Of a stretch of DNA of 35,950 nt, positions 26,645-34,651 are shown piece by piece. Position numbers and translations under genes: made by a program. Position 1 is the first letter of the stretch; every line of letters starts with the position of its first letter. The DNA is taken from contig JAOTXT010000046.1 of NCBI GenBank assembly GCA_029862205.1, positions 1 through 35,950 on the forward strand, in the 5' to 3' direction. The notes under the pieces were generated by a model. It had not been told where the DNA came from. It did not search any database and worked only from the letters and a program-made list of their open reading frames with translations. Source of the DNA: Paracoccaceae bacterium (GTDB lineage: Bacteria; Pseudomonadota; Alphaproteobacteria; Rhodobacterales; Rhodobacteraceae).

Positions 26645-27694
26645 ATGACGAGCCCACCCATGCTCTTCCGTCAACTCTTCGACAAGACCTCGTCCACCTA
26701 CACCTATCTTCTGGCCAGCCGCGCGGGTGGCGAGGCGCTGCTGATCGACCCGGTCTACGAGCAGACCAACCGCTATCTGAAGCTGCTGGAGGAGTTGGAC
26801 CTGAAGCTGGTCAAGGTGGTCGACACCCACATCCACGCGGACCACGTCTCGGCCATGGGATCGCTGCGCGATGCCACCCGCTGCACCACGGTAATGGGCG
26901 AGCATTCGCCCGCGGATGTGGTCTCACTAAGGGTCCGCGACAGCGAGGCGGTGAAAATCGAGGGCATCTCGCTGACAGCCCTGCACACGCCAGGCCATAC
27001 GTCCGAGAGCTACAGCTTCCTGATGGACGACCGGGTCTTCACCGGCGACACGCTGCTGATCCGGGGCACAGGCCGCACCGATTTCCAGAACGGCAATCCA
27101 TACGACCAATACCACTCGCTGTTCGACCGGCTCTTGAGGCTGCCGGAGGCGACCTTTGTGTTCCCGGCGCATGATTATAAAGGCGACACGGTCTCGACCA
27201 TCGGCGAGGAAAAGACCTTCAACCCGCGCCTGCAGGTCTCGTCGGCCGAGGAATATGCCGAGATCATGGACAACCTGAACCTGCCGAACCCGGCAATGAT
27301 GGACGTCGCCGTGCCCTCGAACCTGAAGCTGGGGCTGCGCGGCAAGGACCAGCACCGGGTCGCGACCATCGAGGTCAAGGAATTGCTGGCCAAATGGCCG
27401 GAGCCGGACTGTCTGCTGGTCGATATCCGCGAGGAGGGTGAACGCCAGCGCGCCGGCACCATCCCCGGCTCGATCCACGCGCCCTACGCCCGCTTCGACG
27501 AATATTGCTGCAAGTCTGGGCCGCTTGCCGGCATGGCGAAACAGGGCCGGATCCTGCTCTATTGCGCCGTCGGCGAGCGCTCGACCCTGGCGGTCGAGAT
27601 GGCCGCCGAGATGGGGTGCGAGGGTCTTTCGCACTTGCCGGGTGGCTTCAAGGCCTGGACCGAAGCGGGCGGCGCCGTTGAAGCGGCGGATTGA
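26645..27694 (+). CDS. Persulfide dioxygenase-rhodanese fusion (ETHE1-like)
   Basis: 349 residues from the ATG at 26645; ATG 26660 ('MLFRQLFDKTSSTYTYLL') is also possible. The N-terminal metallo-beta-lactamase domain has 'DTHIHADH' (His62, His64, Asp66, His67), 'LHTPGHTSES' and 'VFTGDTLLI', which provide the two His and one Asp that hold iron in ETHE1. It oxidises glutathione persulfide to sulfite and glutathione. The C-terminal rhodanese domain has active Cys307 in 'YCAVGERST' and can pass sulfur between thiosulfate/sulfite and glutathione. Such fusions are known from Burkholderia. It starts the sulfur-related stretch ending with the mbfA operon. Confidence 0.9.
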   Translation: MTSPPMLFRQLFDKTSSTYTYLLASRAGGEALLIDPVYEQTNRYLKLLEELDLKLVKVVDTHIHADHVSAMGSLRDATRCTTVMGEHSPADVVSLRVRDSEAVKIEGISLTALHTPGHTSESYSFLMDDRVFTGDTLLIRGTGRTDFQNGNPYDQYHSLFDRLLRLPEATFVFPAHDYKGDTVSTIGEEKTFNPRLQVSSAEEYAEIMDNLNLPNPAMMDVAVPSNLKLGLRGKDQHRVATIEVKELLAKWPEPDCLLVDIREEGERQRAGTIPGSIHAPYARFDEYCCKSGPLAGMAKQGRILLYCAVGERSTLAVEMAAEMGCEGLSHLPGGFKAWTEAGGAVEAAD

Positions 27695-27703
27695 GCGAAC
27701 GCC

Positions 27704-29149
27704 GTGACCCGCGCCCTTATCGTCGTCTTCGATGCGCTCAGGCCCGAATTCGTCACCCATGCGCTGATGCCAAACCTGCACGCCTTCGCGGCGGAGGGCG
27801 CGCGCTTCGCCAATAGCCGCTCGACCTTTCCAACCGAGACCCGGGTCAATCAGTCGGCGGTCATCACTGGCTGCTACCCGCGCCGTCACGGCATCGTCGC
27901 GAACCGGTTTCCCCTGCCTGATGCCATGCCGGGCGCGGTCCTCAACAGCGGCGACGACACCGCCTTGGAGGCGGCTGTGAGCCGCTTGACGGGCCGGCTG
28001 ATCGAGGTGCCTACGCTGGGCGAGATTCTGGCCGCGGCCGGCAAGACCTACGCCACGATCAGCGCCGGAACCCCGGGCGGCGGGCGCCTGATCAACCTGA
28101 TGGCCGAGCAGACCGGCGGGTTCCGGCTGGCCTTGAAACGCCCGGAGGCGGCGGTGCCGGCAGGCGCTTTTGACGATATCCGGGCACGCCTCGGCCCCCT
28201 TCCCGAATATTCGGTACCCGCGCTCGACTGGAACGGCTATGCGACCGAAATCTATCTCGACCATGTAGAGTCCGAGATTGCCCCGGACGTGATGCTGCTC
28301 TGGCTTTGCGAACCGGACGAGAGCTTCCATTGGCACGGTATCGGGTCGGCCAAGGCGCTGGAGGCAATCACCCAGATGGACCGCCTGTTTGGGCGCGTCC
28401 TGGCCCGGCAGAGTTCGGCGATCGAAGCGGGTGATCTGCAAATCGTCGCCATGTCGGATCATGGCCAGATCAGCCTGGCCGGCGGCAAGCTGCGCCTTGC
28501 CGAACGCCTGGCCAAGGCGGGGTTCGCCGCTTCCGACCATCCAGGTACCGATTGCACCGTCGTGGTCCACAATGGCGGTGGGATCTGGGTGCGCGACGGA
28601 GATGCCGAGCTGACCCGCCGTCTGATCCACTGGCTGCGTGATCAACCCTGGTGCGGGCCGGTCTTCACCAAGGACGGCGCCGAGGGAACGCTTGCCCAGG
28701 CCGAGCTTTGTGCCGATCATCCCAGATCTGCGGACATCGTGCTGGCGCTCGATCACCACGACGGCCTGAACGACTGGGGCCGCGCGGGGCTTAGCGCCGA
28801 CAATGCCCCCTACCCGGACCATGGCGGCTGCCATGGGGGTCTCAGCCGGTTCGAATTGGAAAACTTCATCGCGATGGGCGGCAGCGCGTTCCGGCGGGGC
28901 GCGGTGGTCGAGGCGCCCGCGGCGAATGTGGACATCCTACCGACCGTTCTGTCGCTGCTGGGCGTTGCCTTCGATCACCAGATCGACGGCCGGGTTCTGG
29001 GCGAGGCGCTTGCCGGAGGCACCGGCGACGTGGCGCCCGAGGCACAAACGATCACTTCAGAGAATACGGCGGGCAGGCGCAGCCACCTGTCCTTCACCGA
29101 GCATCAGGGAACGCGGTATCTCAATCGCGCTTGGGCGGACCCCGCATGA
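27704..29149 (+). CDS. Alkaline phosphatase-superfamily phosphodiesterase
   Basis: 481 residues from a GTG nine bases after the previous stop. Type I phosphodiesterase/nucleotide pyrophosphatase features are present: the first metal Asp in 'IVVFDALRPEF', the Thr nucleophile in 'RSTFPTETRVNQSAVITGCYP', 'WLCEPDESFHWHG', 'VAMSDHGQI' and 'DHGGCHGG', the usual two-zinc site. No signal peptide is evident, so it is probably cytosolic. The substrate could be a nucleotide or phosphonate ester. It is probably co-transcribed with the persulfide dioxygenase gene. The stop is embedded in a 14-base tandem duplication. Confidence 0.88.
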   Translation: MTRALIVVFDALRPEFVTHALMPNLHAFAAEGARFANSRSTFPTETRVNQSAVITGCYPRRHGIVANRFPLPDAMPGAVLNSGDDTALEAAVSRLTGRLIEVPTLGEILAAAGKTYATISAGTPGGGRLINLMAEQTGGFRLALKRPEAAVPAGAFDDIRARLGPLPEYSVPALDWNGYATEIYLDHVESEIAPDVMLLWLCEPDESFHWHGIGSAKALEAITQMDRLFGRVLARQSSAIEAGDLQIVAMSDHGQISLAGGKLRLAERLAKAGFAASDHPGTDCTVVVHNGGGIWVRDGDAELTRRLIHWLRDQPWCGPVFTKDGAEGTLAQAELCADHPRSADIVLALDHHDGLNDWGRAGLSADNAPYPDHGGCHGGLSRFELENFIAMGGSAFRRGAVVEAPAANVDILPTVLSLLGVAFDHQIDGRVLGEALAGGTGDVAPEAQTITSENTAGRRSHLSFTEHQGTRYLNRAWADPA

Positions 29150-29172
29150 TTCAATGGGCATGATTCAATGGG
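29145..29172. repeat. 14-bp tandem duplication at the 3' end of the phosphodiesterase
   Basis: CATGATTCAATGGG occurs twice without spacer (29145-29158, 29159-29172). The gene's TGA (29147-29149) lies in the first copy, and the second merges into the GGCGG palindrome. This looks like a recent slippage duplication outside the reading frame. Confidence 0.75.
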
Positions 29173-29190
29173 CGGGCAAAGTTGTCCGCC
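29171..29190. repeat. Stop-abutting GGCGG palindrome, copy 3
   Basis: GGCGGGCAAAGTTGTCCGCC ends immediately before the minus-strand stop of the rhodanese gene (29191-29193). It differs from copy 1 at a single base and has the same arrangement: on the minus strand TGA is followed by GGCGGACAAC. It lies between two convergent genes. Confidence 0.75.
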
Positions 29191-30771
29191 TCAACCCGGC
29201 AAAGACAGTTCGGGCCGCAGCGCCCCGCGCTCCTGTTCGTCGAGCTGACCGATTAGCCCGGTCTCCCAATCCAGATATTGCTGGGCCGCATCCAGATTTC
29301 CGGAATGCCGGTCATGGGTGAAGAATAGGTAATCGATGCGGCCTTGGTCCGGCGGGTCGTCAGGCGTCTCAATGATCGGAGCGCCAGCGGCTCGCCAATC
29401 CGCCAGCGTGCCCGTAACATGGGCCGAGGTGAGGCCGTGTTGGTCCGTGATGTCCAGTGCGGCGGCGGCTGCGACCGTCGGATCGTCGGCGATCAACAGA
29501 ACCTCCGTCGCGCCAGCCAGATCCATCGTCGCGATCCGGGGCCGAATTGCCCATCTGGCGCCCTCGGGATGCCCGGCACGGAACTTCGCGGACGCCCGCA
29601 GGTCAAGCAGCACGGCACCCCGTGCCATCCGCTCGCGGGCCTCCGCCGGGGCGATCGCTGGAATGTCCGGAACCGCCAATGGCGCGGGCACCGAGAAATC
29701 CGCCCCCGCTGCCCCGGCATCCGCATCCAGCACTGCCACGTCATGACCCATGCCGCGCAGCCAAAGCGCGGTGGTCGCCGCGCGCAGGCCCACATCGTCG
29801 CAAAGCACCACCCGGGCGCCCCGCACCGCGATCCAGTGATCAGTCGCCTGCACCAACTGCCCACCCGGCGCGTGGATTGCGCCCGGAATATACCCGGCGG
29901 CGAATTCGGCCCCGGTGCGCACGTCGAACAGGTACTGCGTCCGCGACGCATCCCGCCGCTCGGCCGCCAGATCGCCGGGGGATAGGCGTGCAATCTTCGC
30001 GCGCGCCATCAGCGCCCGCGCCGCTTCACGCTGCGCCACACGCTCCGCCGCCAAGAGGTCCGGCAACGCCTCGGCTTCCTGCCCCCGGGTCAGCGTCAGG
30101 CCCGCCAATTCCCACCCTTGCGTGCCGTTCTCCAGCGCCACGACTTCGTGGGAGACGCCCAGGTTGCGCAAGGTTTGCGCCCCGATGATCGACCGCGTCC
30201 GCCCGGCGCAATGGACAACGATCCGGGTCGCGGGGTCCAAACCCAGTGCCGGCAAGCGGTAAGCCATCTCGGCGTTCGGGCAATGCCGCGCGCCTGGCAG
30301 GGTCATGCGGCCATGCTCGGCGGCAGTCCGTCCGTCGAGCAGGATGAAGTCCTCACCCGCCGCCTGCATCGCAACCAGCTCGTTGGCCGAGATTGACGGC
30401 GTCGCCATCGCGTGCTCGACCAGTTCGCCGAAGGTCTTCGATGGGAGGTTGACCCCTTGGAACAGCGTGAACCCGGCGGCGGCCCAGGCCGGCGCACCGC
30501 CCTCGACGATCCGGATGTCCGAATAGCCCATCGCCGCCAAACGGCCGGCCGCCCTCTCCGCCACGCCGTCGCCGTCATCGATCAGGACCAAGGGCGCCGA
30601 AAGCCGTGGCACCAGAACGGGCGCGCGTGCCTCCAACTGGCTATATGGCAGGTTAACCGCGAAGAACGGGTGTCCCTCGCCGTATTGCCCATACTCGCGC
30701 ACGTCGATGAGCGCGATCTCGCCCGGCCCGGTCAAAAGGGGCTTCAGCTCTGTGGCAGGGATCAGGCGCAA
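29191..30771 (-). CDS. Four-domain rhodanese-like sulfurtransferase
   Basis: 526 residues forming four rhodanese-homology domains. Domain 1 (about 1-110, 'ALIDVREYGQYGEGH') has Asp in the active loop ('VLIDDGDGVAER') and should be inactive. Domain 2 (about 130-225) has an intact loop, 'VHCAGRTRS'. Domain 3 (about 275-360) has 'VLCDDVGLRA', with Cys but a non-standard loop. Domain 4 (about 375-475) has no Cys ('LLIADDPTVA'). The C-terminal tail contains 'DYLFFTHDRHSGNLDAAQQYLDWE', a segment seen in similar tandem proteins. It likely moves sulfane sulfur between carriers. It follows the thiol dioxygenase by 8 bases. Confidence 0.88.
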   Translation of the reverse strand: MRLIPATELKPLLTGPGEIALIDVREYGQYGEGHPFFAVNLPYSQLEARAPVLVPRLSAPLVLIDDGDGVAERAAGRLAAMGYSDIRIVEGGAPAWAAAGFTLFQGVNLPSKTFGELVEHAMATPSISANELVAMQAAGEDFILLDGRTAAEHGRMTLPGARHCPNAEMAYRLPALGLDPATRIVVHCAGRTRSIIGAQTLRNLGVSHEVVALENGTQGWELAGLTLTRGQEAEALPDLLAAERVAQREAARALMARAKIARLSPGDLAAERRDASRTQYLFDVRTGAEFAAGYIPGAIHAPGGQLVQATDHWIAVRGARVVLCDDVGLRAATTALWLRGMGHDVAVLDADAGAAGADFSVPAPLAVPDIPAIAPAEARERMARGAVLLDLRASAKFRAGHPEGARWAIRPRIATMDLAGATEVLLIADDPTVAAAAALDITDQHGLTSAHVTGTLADWRAAGAPIIETPDDPPDQGRIDYLFFTHDRHSGNLDAAQQYLDWETGLIGQLDEQERGALRPELSLPG

Positions 30772-30779
30772 GACGCGGC

Positions 30780-31394
30780 TCAGGACTTGGTCTTGATTTT
30801 GGTTTTGACGGGCATGGTCATGACCTTGCAGGTGCCGGCCTCGATGTCGAAGGTCAGGCGCTTGTCCAGTGTCTCCAGCGGCCGGCCATAGAAATGCAGA
30901 TGGCGGATCACCTGATCGCCCTTGATCTCGACCGAATGGATGTCGTCACCCATCATCGCCAGCGCCGATCCAGGCTCGACCGCGATGGTCTCACGCGGCT
31001 TGATCTGGGCTTTACCGGGCTCGGACCCGTCATCCAGCCGGTCGTAAAGCGTGTTGTGCTCGACGCCCTCGATCCCGGCAATGCAAGCCCAGGTGGTGTG
31101 GTTATGCGGCGGGATCTTTTTCCCAACCTTCATGATGTTCAGATAGAGCGCGATGCCGCCGGGGCCATCCGCGGGCCCCTCCTGCCCCACCAGATAGCGG
31201 TTCTGGTCCTCGCCCTCCGGCGGCGAGGGATATTCCGCCTCGCTCCAGAAATCGCGGCGCGCGGCAATGCCCAGCATGCGCTCGCGCACCTGGCCGAGCG
31301 CCGCCCGGTCGAACGCGCCCCCATCCATGATCGCGCGCGTATCGGCGATCAGCGCCGAGACTTCGCGGGTGCGTTGCTCTGCGATATCCGTCAT
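30780..31394 (-). CDS. Thiol dioxygenase, cysteine dioxygenase-family cupin
   Basis: 204 residues. The three-His iron site is visible as 'PPHNHTTW' (His97, His99) and 'GDDIHSVE' (His153). 'HLHFYGRPL' carries the conserved Tyr that positions substrate. The fold matches cysteine dioxygenase / 3-mercaptopropionate dioxygenase, which add O2 to a thiol to make a sulfinic acid. Bacterial relatives with 'HNHTTW' are not always cysteine-specific. The C-terminus is Lys-rich ('VKTKIKTKS'). It sits between mbfA (9-base gap) and the rhodanese gene (8 bases), clearly in one operon. Confidence 0.87.
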   Translation of the reverse strand: MTDIAEQRTREVSALIADTRAIMDGGAFDRAALGQVRERMLGIAARRDFWSEAEYPSPPEGEDQNRYLVGQEGPADGPGGIALYLNIMKVGKKIPPHNHTTWACIAGIEGVEHNTLYDRLDDGSEPGKAQIKPRETIAVEPGSALAMMGDDIHSVEIKGDQVIRHLHFYGRPLETLDKRLTFDIEAGTCKVMTMPVKTKIKTKS

Positions 31395-31403
31395 CGGTCC
31401 CTC

Positions 31404-32381
31404 CTAACCCCCGCCGATCAGCACACCCGCGCCGAACACCAGCGCGCCGCCAAACACAACCTGCAGGCTGGCGCGCAGGAACGGGGTGTCCATGTATTTG
31501 TTCTGGATCCAGGCGATCGCCCAGAGCTCGATGAAAACGACGATGATGGCGATCGTGGTCGCGGTCCAGAAATCCGGGATCAGATAGGGCAGCGCGTGGC
31601 CCAATCCCCCGATCGTGGTCATGATCCCGCAAGCGAAGCCGCGCTTCGTGGGCGAGCCGCGCCCCGACAGGACCCCGTCATCGGCCAGCGCCTCGGTTAG
31701 CCCCATCGAGATCCCGGCACCCACCGAGGCCGCAAGCCCGACCAGGAAGGTGGTCCAGGTGTCCTGGGTCGCGAAGGCGGTCGCGAAGATCGGCGCCAGC
31801 GTCGAGACCGAGCCATCCATCAGCCCGGCAAGCCCCGGCTGCACCCAGGTCAGGATGAACTGGCGGTGCGCGGCCTGGCCCTCGTCCTCGCGCGCCTCCT
31901 CGGTCAGCAGATGCTCCTCCAACCGCTCGGCGGTGCGAATGTGGCCGATTTCGGCGGCGGCCAGGTCGCCCAGCAGCTTGCGGGTATCGGCGTCCTGGGT
32001 CCGCCTGGCCGCTGCCATGTAGAAATTATGCGCCTGGCGCTCCATCCCCGCCGCTTCTTCGCGGATGCGGTCCAGGCCCAGATTTTCGACCAGCCAAACG
32101 GGCTTGCGGGCGTAGTATCCCGCCACATGCTCGCGCCGGATCAGCGGGATCACATCGCCGAACCGCGTCTGGTGCAGCTCGATCAGGCGGCGCCGGTGCT
32201 GATGCTCCTCCGCCGCCATGCCATCGAACATCTTGGCCGATTCCGGAAAGTCGCCGCGCAACCGCTCGGCATAGGTCTCGTAGATCCGCGCGTCGTCCTC
32301 TTCAGATGAAATCGCCAGCGCAAGCACTTCCTGCTCGCTGAGGTCGGAGAATCGGCGGCGGTTTGTCAGGCCGGGGATCAC
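31404..32381 (-). CDS. mbfA: MbfA-type iron exporter: ferritin-like domain fused to VIT1/CCC1 transporter
   Basis: 325 residues from a GTG at 32381. The N-terminal erythrin/ferritin-like domain (about 1-165) has paired iron-ligand motifs: 'ISSEEDDARIYE' with 'AAEEHQHRR', and 'GMERQAHNFY' with 'AAEIGHIRTAE'. The C-terminal VIT1/CCC1-like membrane domain (about 175-325) begins 'QPGLAGLMDGSVSTLAPIFATAF' and has about five helices. MbfA in Bradyrhizobium and Agrobacterium exports iron and protects against peroxide, under Irr control. No Irr-type ICE motif is visible in the 200-base divergent region. It heads the mbfA - thiol dioxygenase - rhodanese operon. Confidence 0.92.
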   Translation of the reverse strand: MIPGLTNRRRFSDLSEQEVLALAISSEEDDARIYETYAERLRGDFPESAKMFDGMAAEEHQHRRRLIELHQTRFGDVIPLIRREHVAGYYARKPVWLVENLGLDRIREEAAGMERQAHNFYMAAARRTQDADTRKLLGDLAAAEIGHIRTAERLEEHLLTEEAREDEGQAAHRQFILTWVQPGLAGLMDGSVSTLAPIFATAFATQDTWTTFLVGLAASVGAGISMGLTEALADDGVLSGRGSPTKRGFACGIMTTIGGLGHALPYLIPDFWTATTIAIIVVFIELWAIAWIQNKYMDTPFLRASLQVVFGGALVFGAGVLIGGG

Positions 32382-32485
32382 GGTCGAATCTGGCTCCTGG
32401 TTGCGGCTTCATCGTGCAATCGCGGCATTGTGAAAGGCAAGCAGTCATTGGATGTAACCCGGCCGCTGGAAGCCGCTTTGCGAAA

Positions 32486-32501
32486 TGTGATAAAGATCAC
32501 T
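32486..32501. promoter_or_regulatory. CRP/FNR-family-like site between mbfA and the peroxiredoxin gene
   Basis: TGTGATAAAGATCACT is a near-perfect TGTGA-N6-TCACA site (one mismatch) and can also be read as GTGAT-N4-ATCAC, one base off each FNR/FnrL half-site. It lies 80 bases before the peroxiredoxin ATG and 104 bases from the mbfA start in their shared promoter region. A CRP- or FnrL-type regulator could control either or both directions. Confidence 0.5.
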
Positions 32502-32581
32502 GCAGCGCTGCGAGCGACGTGCGTAAACCGCTCCGACTCGCAACCTCGCATTCCGAAAAAACCCTTGCCAGGAGGATTTCC

Positions 32582-33238
32582 ATGAGTCTTCGCATCAACG
32601 ATACCGCCCCCGATTTCAACGCCGACACCACCGGTGGCCCGATCAGCTTCCACGATTGGGTCGGTGACGGCTACGCGGTGCTGTTCAGTCATCCGAAGGA
32701 TTTCACCCCGGTCTGCACCACCGAGCTCGGCTACATGGCCGGCCTCAAGGACGAATTCGCCAAGCGCAACTGCAAGATCCTGGGCATCTCGGTCGATCCG
32801 GTCGAAAACCACAACAAGTGGAAGGCCGATATCGAGCAGGTCTCGGGCAACAAGGTCGACTATCCGATGATCGGCGATCCCGAGCTGAAGGTGGCCAAGC
32901 TCTACGACATGCTGCCGGCGGATGCGGGCGACACGTCCGAGGGCCGGACCCCCGCCGACAACGCCACCGTGCGCTCGGTCTTCGTGGTCGGGCCGGACAA
33001 GAAGGTAAAGCTGACGCTGACCTATCCGATGACCACGGGCCGCAACTTCGACGAGATCCTTCGCGCGATCGACTCGATCCAGCTGACCGCGAAGCATCAG
33101 GTGGCGACGCCCGCTCAATGGCAGCGCGGCGAAGACGTGATCATCACGCCCGCGGTGAGCGACGAGGATGCCGAGAAGCGCTTCCCGGGCTTCGAGCGGA
33201 TCCTGCCTTATCTGCGCAAGACCAAGATGCCCCACTAA
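32582..33238 (+). CDS. 1-Cys peroxiredoxin (Prx6 family)
   Basis: 218 residues from the ATG at 32582, with a consensus AGGAGG site seven bases upstream. Peroxidatic Cys45 lies in 'HPKDFTPVCTTELG'. Prx6 C-terminal features 'GEDVIITPAVSDEDAEKRFPGFERILPYLR' are complete, and no resolving Cys is evident (one other Cys at residue 61). It reduces H2O2 and alkyl hydroperoxides, using external thiols for recycling. It is divergent from mbfA. Its stop is followed by a palindrome and the convergent DUF900-like gene. Confidence 0.95.
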   Translation: MSLRINDTAPDFNADTTGGPISFHDWVGDGYAVLFSHPKDFTPVCTTELGYMAGLKDEFAKRNCKILGISVDPVENHNKWKADIEQVSGNKVDYPMIGDPELKVAKLYDMLPADAGDTSEGRTPADNATVRSVFVVGPDKKVKLTLTYPMTTGRNFDEILRAIDSIQLTAKHQVATPAQWQRGEDVIITPAVSDEDAEKRFPGFERILPYLRKTKMPH

Positions 33239-33252
33239 GGATCGAACTAGCG

Positions 33253-33273
33253 GGGCGGGCAGATAGTCCGCCC
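33253..33273. repeat. Stop-abutting GGCGG palindrome, copy 4
   Basis: GGGCGGG (33253-33259) pairs with TCCGCCC (33267-33273) with one G-T wobble around CAGATAG. It ends exactly where the minus-strand stop TAA of the hydrolase gene begins (33274-33276) and sits 14 bases after the peroxiredoxin stop. Same arrangement as copies 1 to 3. Confidence 0.7.
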
Positions 33274-34380
33274 TTAGCCTCTCGCTCTCTTCAGCCGCCA
33301 GCTCCGGCCCGGGCGCACCTCGGTCCTTCCCCGGCGCCCCTCTTGCGATGTGTCTCTCAGGGTGGCGAGCACATCATCGATCACTTCGGGACGAAGCCGG
33401 TAATACTGGTGGTTCCCGTGCTCCGTTTCGGTAAAGCTCGTTTTCTCGCAATCGACCGCAATCACCCGTTCCGGCAGCGGATCGAAGCTCGCCGGCCCAT
33501 CTGATCCCAATCGGTCTGGATTCCCCTTGGTCAGATCGCTGATCTGCAGCGCGCGGTCATCCGCCGCGTGATAGACATGGACCATGTTCGCCATGTCAAT
33601 CAGATGTCCGAGCTTGTGCGTGAACGCCAGCGCGTCGGCGTCCTCGTCGGCCGCCATCAGGAAGGCGTGATCGAAGATCCGTGGCACCTTGCCGGCCATC
33701 AGGTCGGCATATTTTACCAAGGTGTGCCTCAGCGCCCAATTGCCCATGCTGTGGGCAACCATGTGCAACTTGCGGTCGCATTGCTTGAGCAGGCCCGGCG
33801 GCGGCACCTTGCCCTCTCGCTGATGTTCGTGGATCACCTTTCGGTCCTCCTCGCGGATCCTGGCCAGAAACTCGGTGAAGCGTTTCAGTGCCCGGGCCAT
33901 GGCGACACCCGAGATCTCGGCATCCTCGCGGTCCGAGAAATACTGGTATCTTGGGAGCACCTCGCCGTTCGACGGCCACGAGAACATCACCACCAGCAAT
34001 TGCCGCGCCCTTCTTGAGTAGAAATGCTGCAGCGCCGCGGCGCGGCGTGCCGTGTTCGGGAAGTCGTTGGCGAAGCCATGCAGATAGATCAACACATCGC
34101 AAATGTTCTCGCTGAGGAATTCGCGCAGCTCCTCGAACATCGCCGCCGAGCCCAGCTTGGCACCTTGCTCCATCGAACTGTCGAGCGTCTCAGGGAAAAG
34201 CTCGCAGCGTCCCACCTCCCAGGCTTCGTCGTCTTCCGGGTCGCCAGTCAAAGCGACATCGACCCGGCCCACGCGGAAGCATTGCGGCCCCTGCAGGTTG
34301 AACCGGTCGCCGAAGTTCTTCGCGTTCTTCGAGGTCTCGTGCTTCACGTTGCGATTGGTCGCGAAATAGATCCGCGTCAT
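33274..34380 (-). CDS. Alpha/beta-hydrolase, DUF900-like
   Basis: 368 residues from the ATG at 34380, with a GGAG site; a TTG four codons upstream is also in frame. The start 'MTRIYFATNRN' is the hallmark of this hydrolase group. 'DVLIYLHGFANDF' gives the oxyanion loop, 'LHMVAHSMGNWALRHTL' the Ser nucleophile elbow, and 'DHAFLMAADEDADAL' a likely acid region. The substrate and location are unknown. The C-terminus is Arg-rich ('RRGRTEVRPGRSWRLKRARG'). Convergent with the peroxiredoxin gene. Confidence 0.85.
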   Translation of the reverse strand: MTRIYFATNRNVKHETSKNAKNFGDRFNLQGPQCFRVGRVDVALTGDPEDDEAWEVGRCELFPETLDSSMEQGAKLGSAAMFEELREFLSENICDVLIYLHGFANDFPNTARRAAALQHFYSRRARQLLVVMFSWPSNGEVLPRYQYFSDREDAEISGVAMARALKRFTEFLARIREEDRKVIHEHQREGKVPPPGLLKQCDRKLHMVAHSMGNWALRHTLVKYADLMAGKVPRIFDHAFLMAADEDADALAFTHKLGHLIDMANMVHVYHAADDRALQISDLTKGNPDRLGSDGPASFDPLPERVIAVDCEKTSFTETEHGNHQYYRLRPEVIDDVLATLRDTSQEGRRGRTEVRPGRSWRLKRARG

Positions 34381-34593
34381 GATCGTCTCCAATAACCTTT
34401 TCCCGATGGCCGGATTATATCACGCGAGCCGGGTCGTTGCTTGTGGCGTTAAGGCGGGTCGCTTATCGCGGCCCGGCGCTCGGCGTCGCCTACCAGCGGC
34501 TGCGGGCCGCGTGACGGAACACGGACGCGTGCGAGAGGCCACCGGGCGGAACTGTTCCACCACTCACGGTGCAACAAATTGCATCCTACGGCG
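34381..34593. other. Non-coding stretch between the DUF900-like gene and the decayed toxin
   Basis: I find no convincing gene. It contains a 9-bp inverted repeat (34467-34475 with 34503-34511) with a 27-base loop and a perfect 11-base palindrome GGAACTGTTCC (34548-34558). Composition is less gene-like than the surroundings. The promoter of the DUF900-like gene must lie in its left end. Confidence 0.5.
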
Positions 34594-34651
34594 CTAACCG
34601 ACCAGTTCCGTCCGGTCGCGCAGCCAGGCAGCGAAGCCTTCCTCGGACATC

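Noticed and set aside
26927-28834. Minus-strand open frame (635 codons) across the persulfide dioxygenase and phosphodiesterase genes
   Set aside because: Both sense genes have intact catalytic motifs; the antisense product has no recognisable fold.
32382-32581. Irr/ICE-type iron-control element before mbfA
   Set aside because: No TTTAGAA-like dyad is present in the region, although related mbfA genes are under Irr control.
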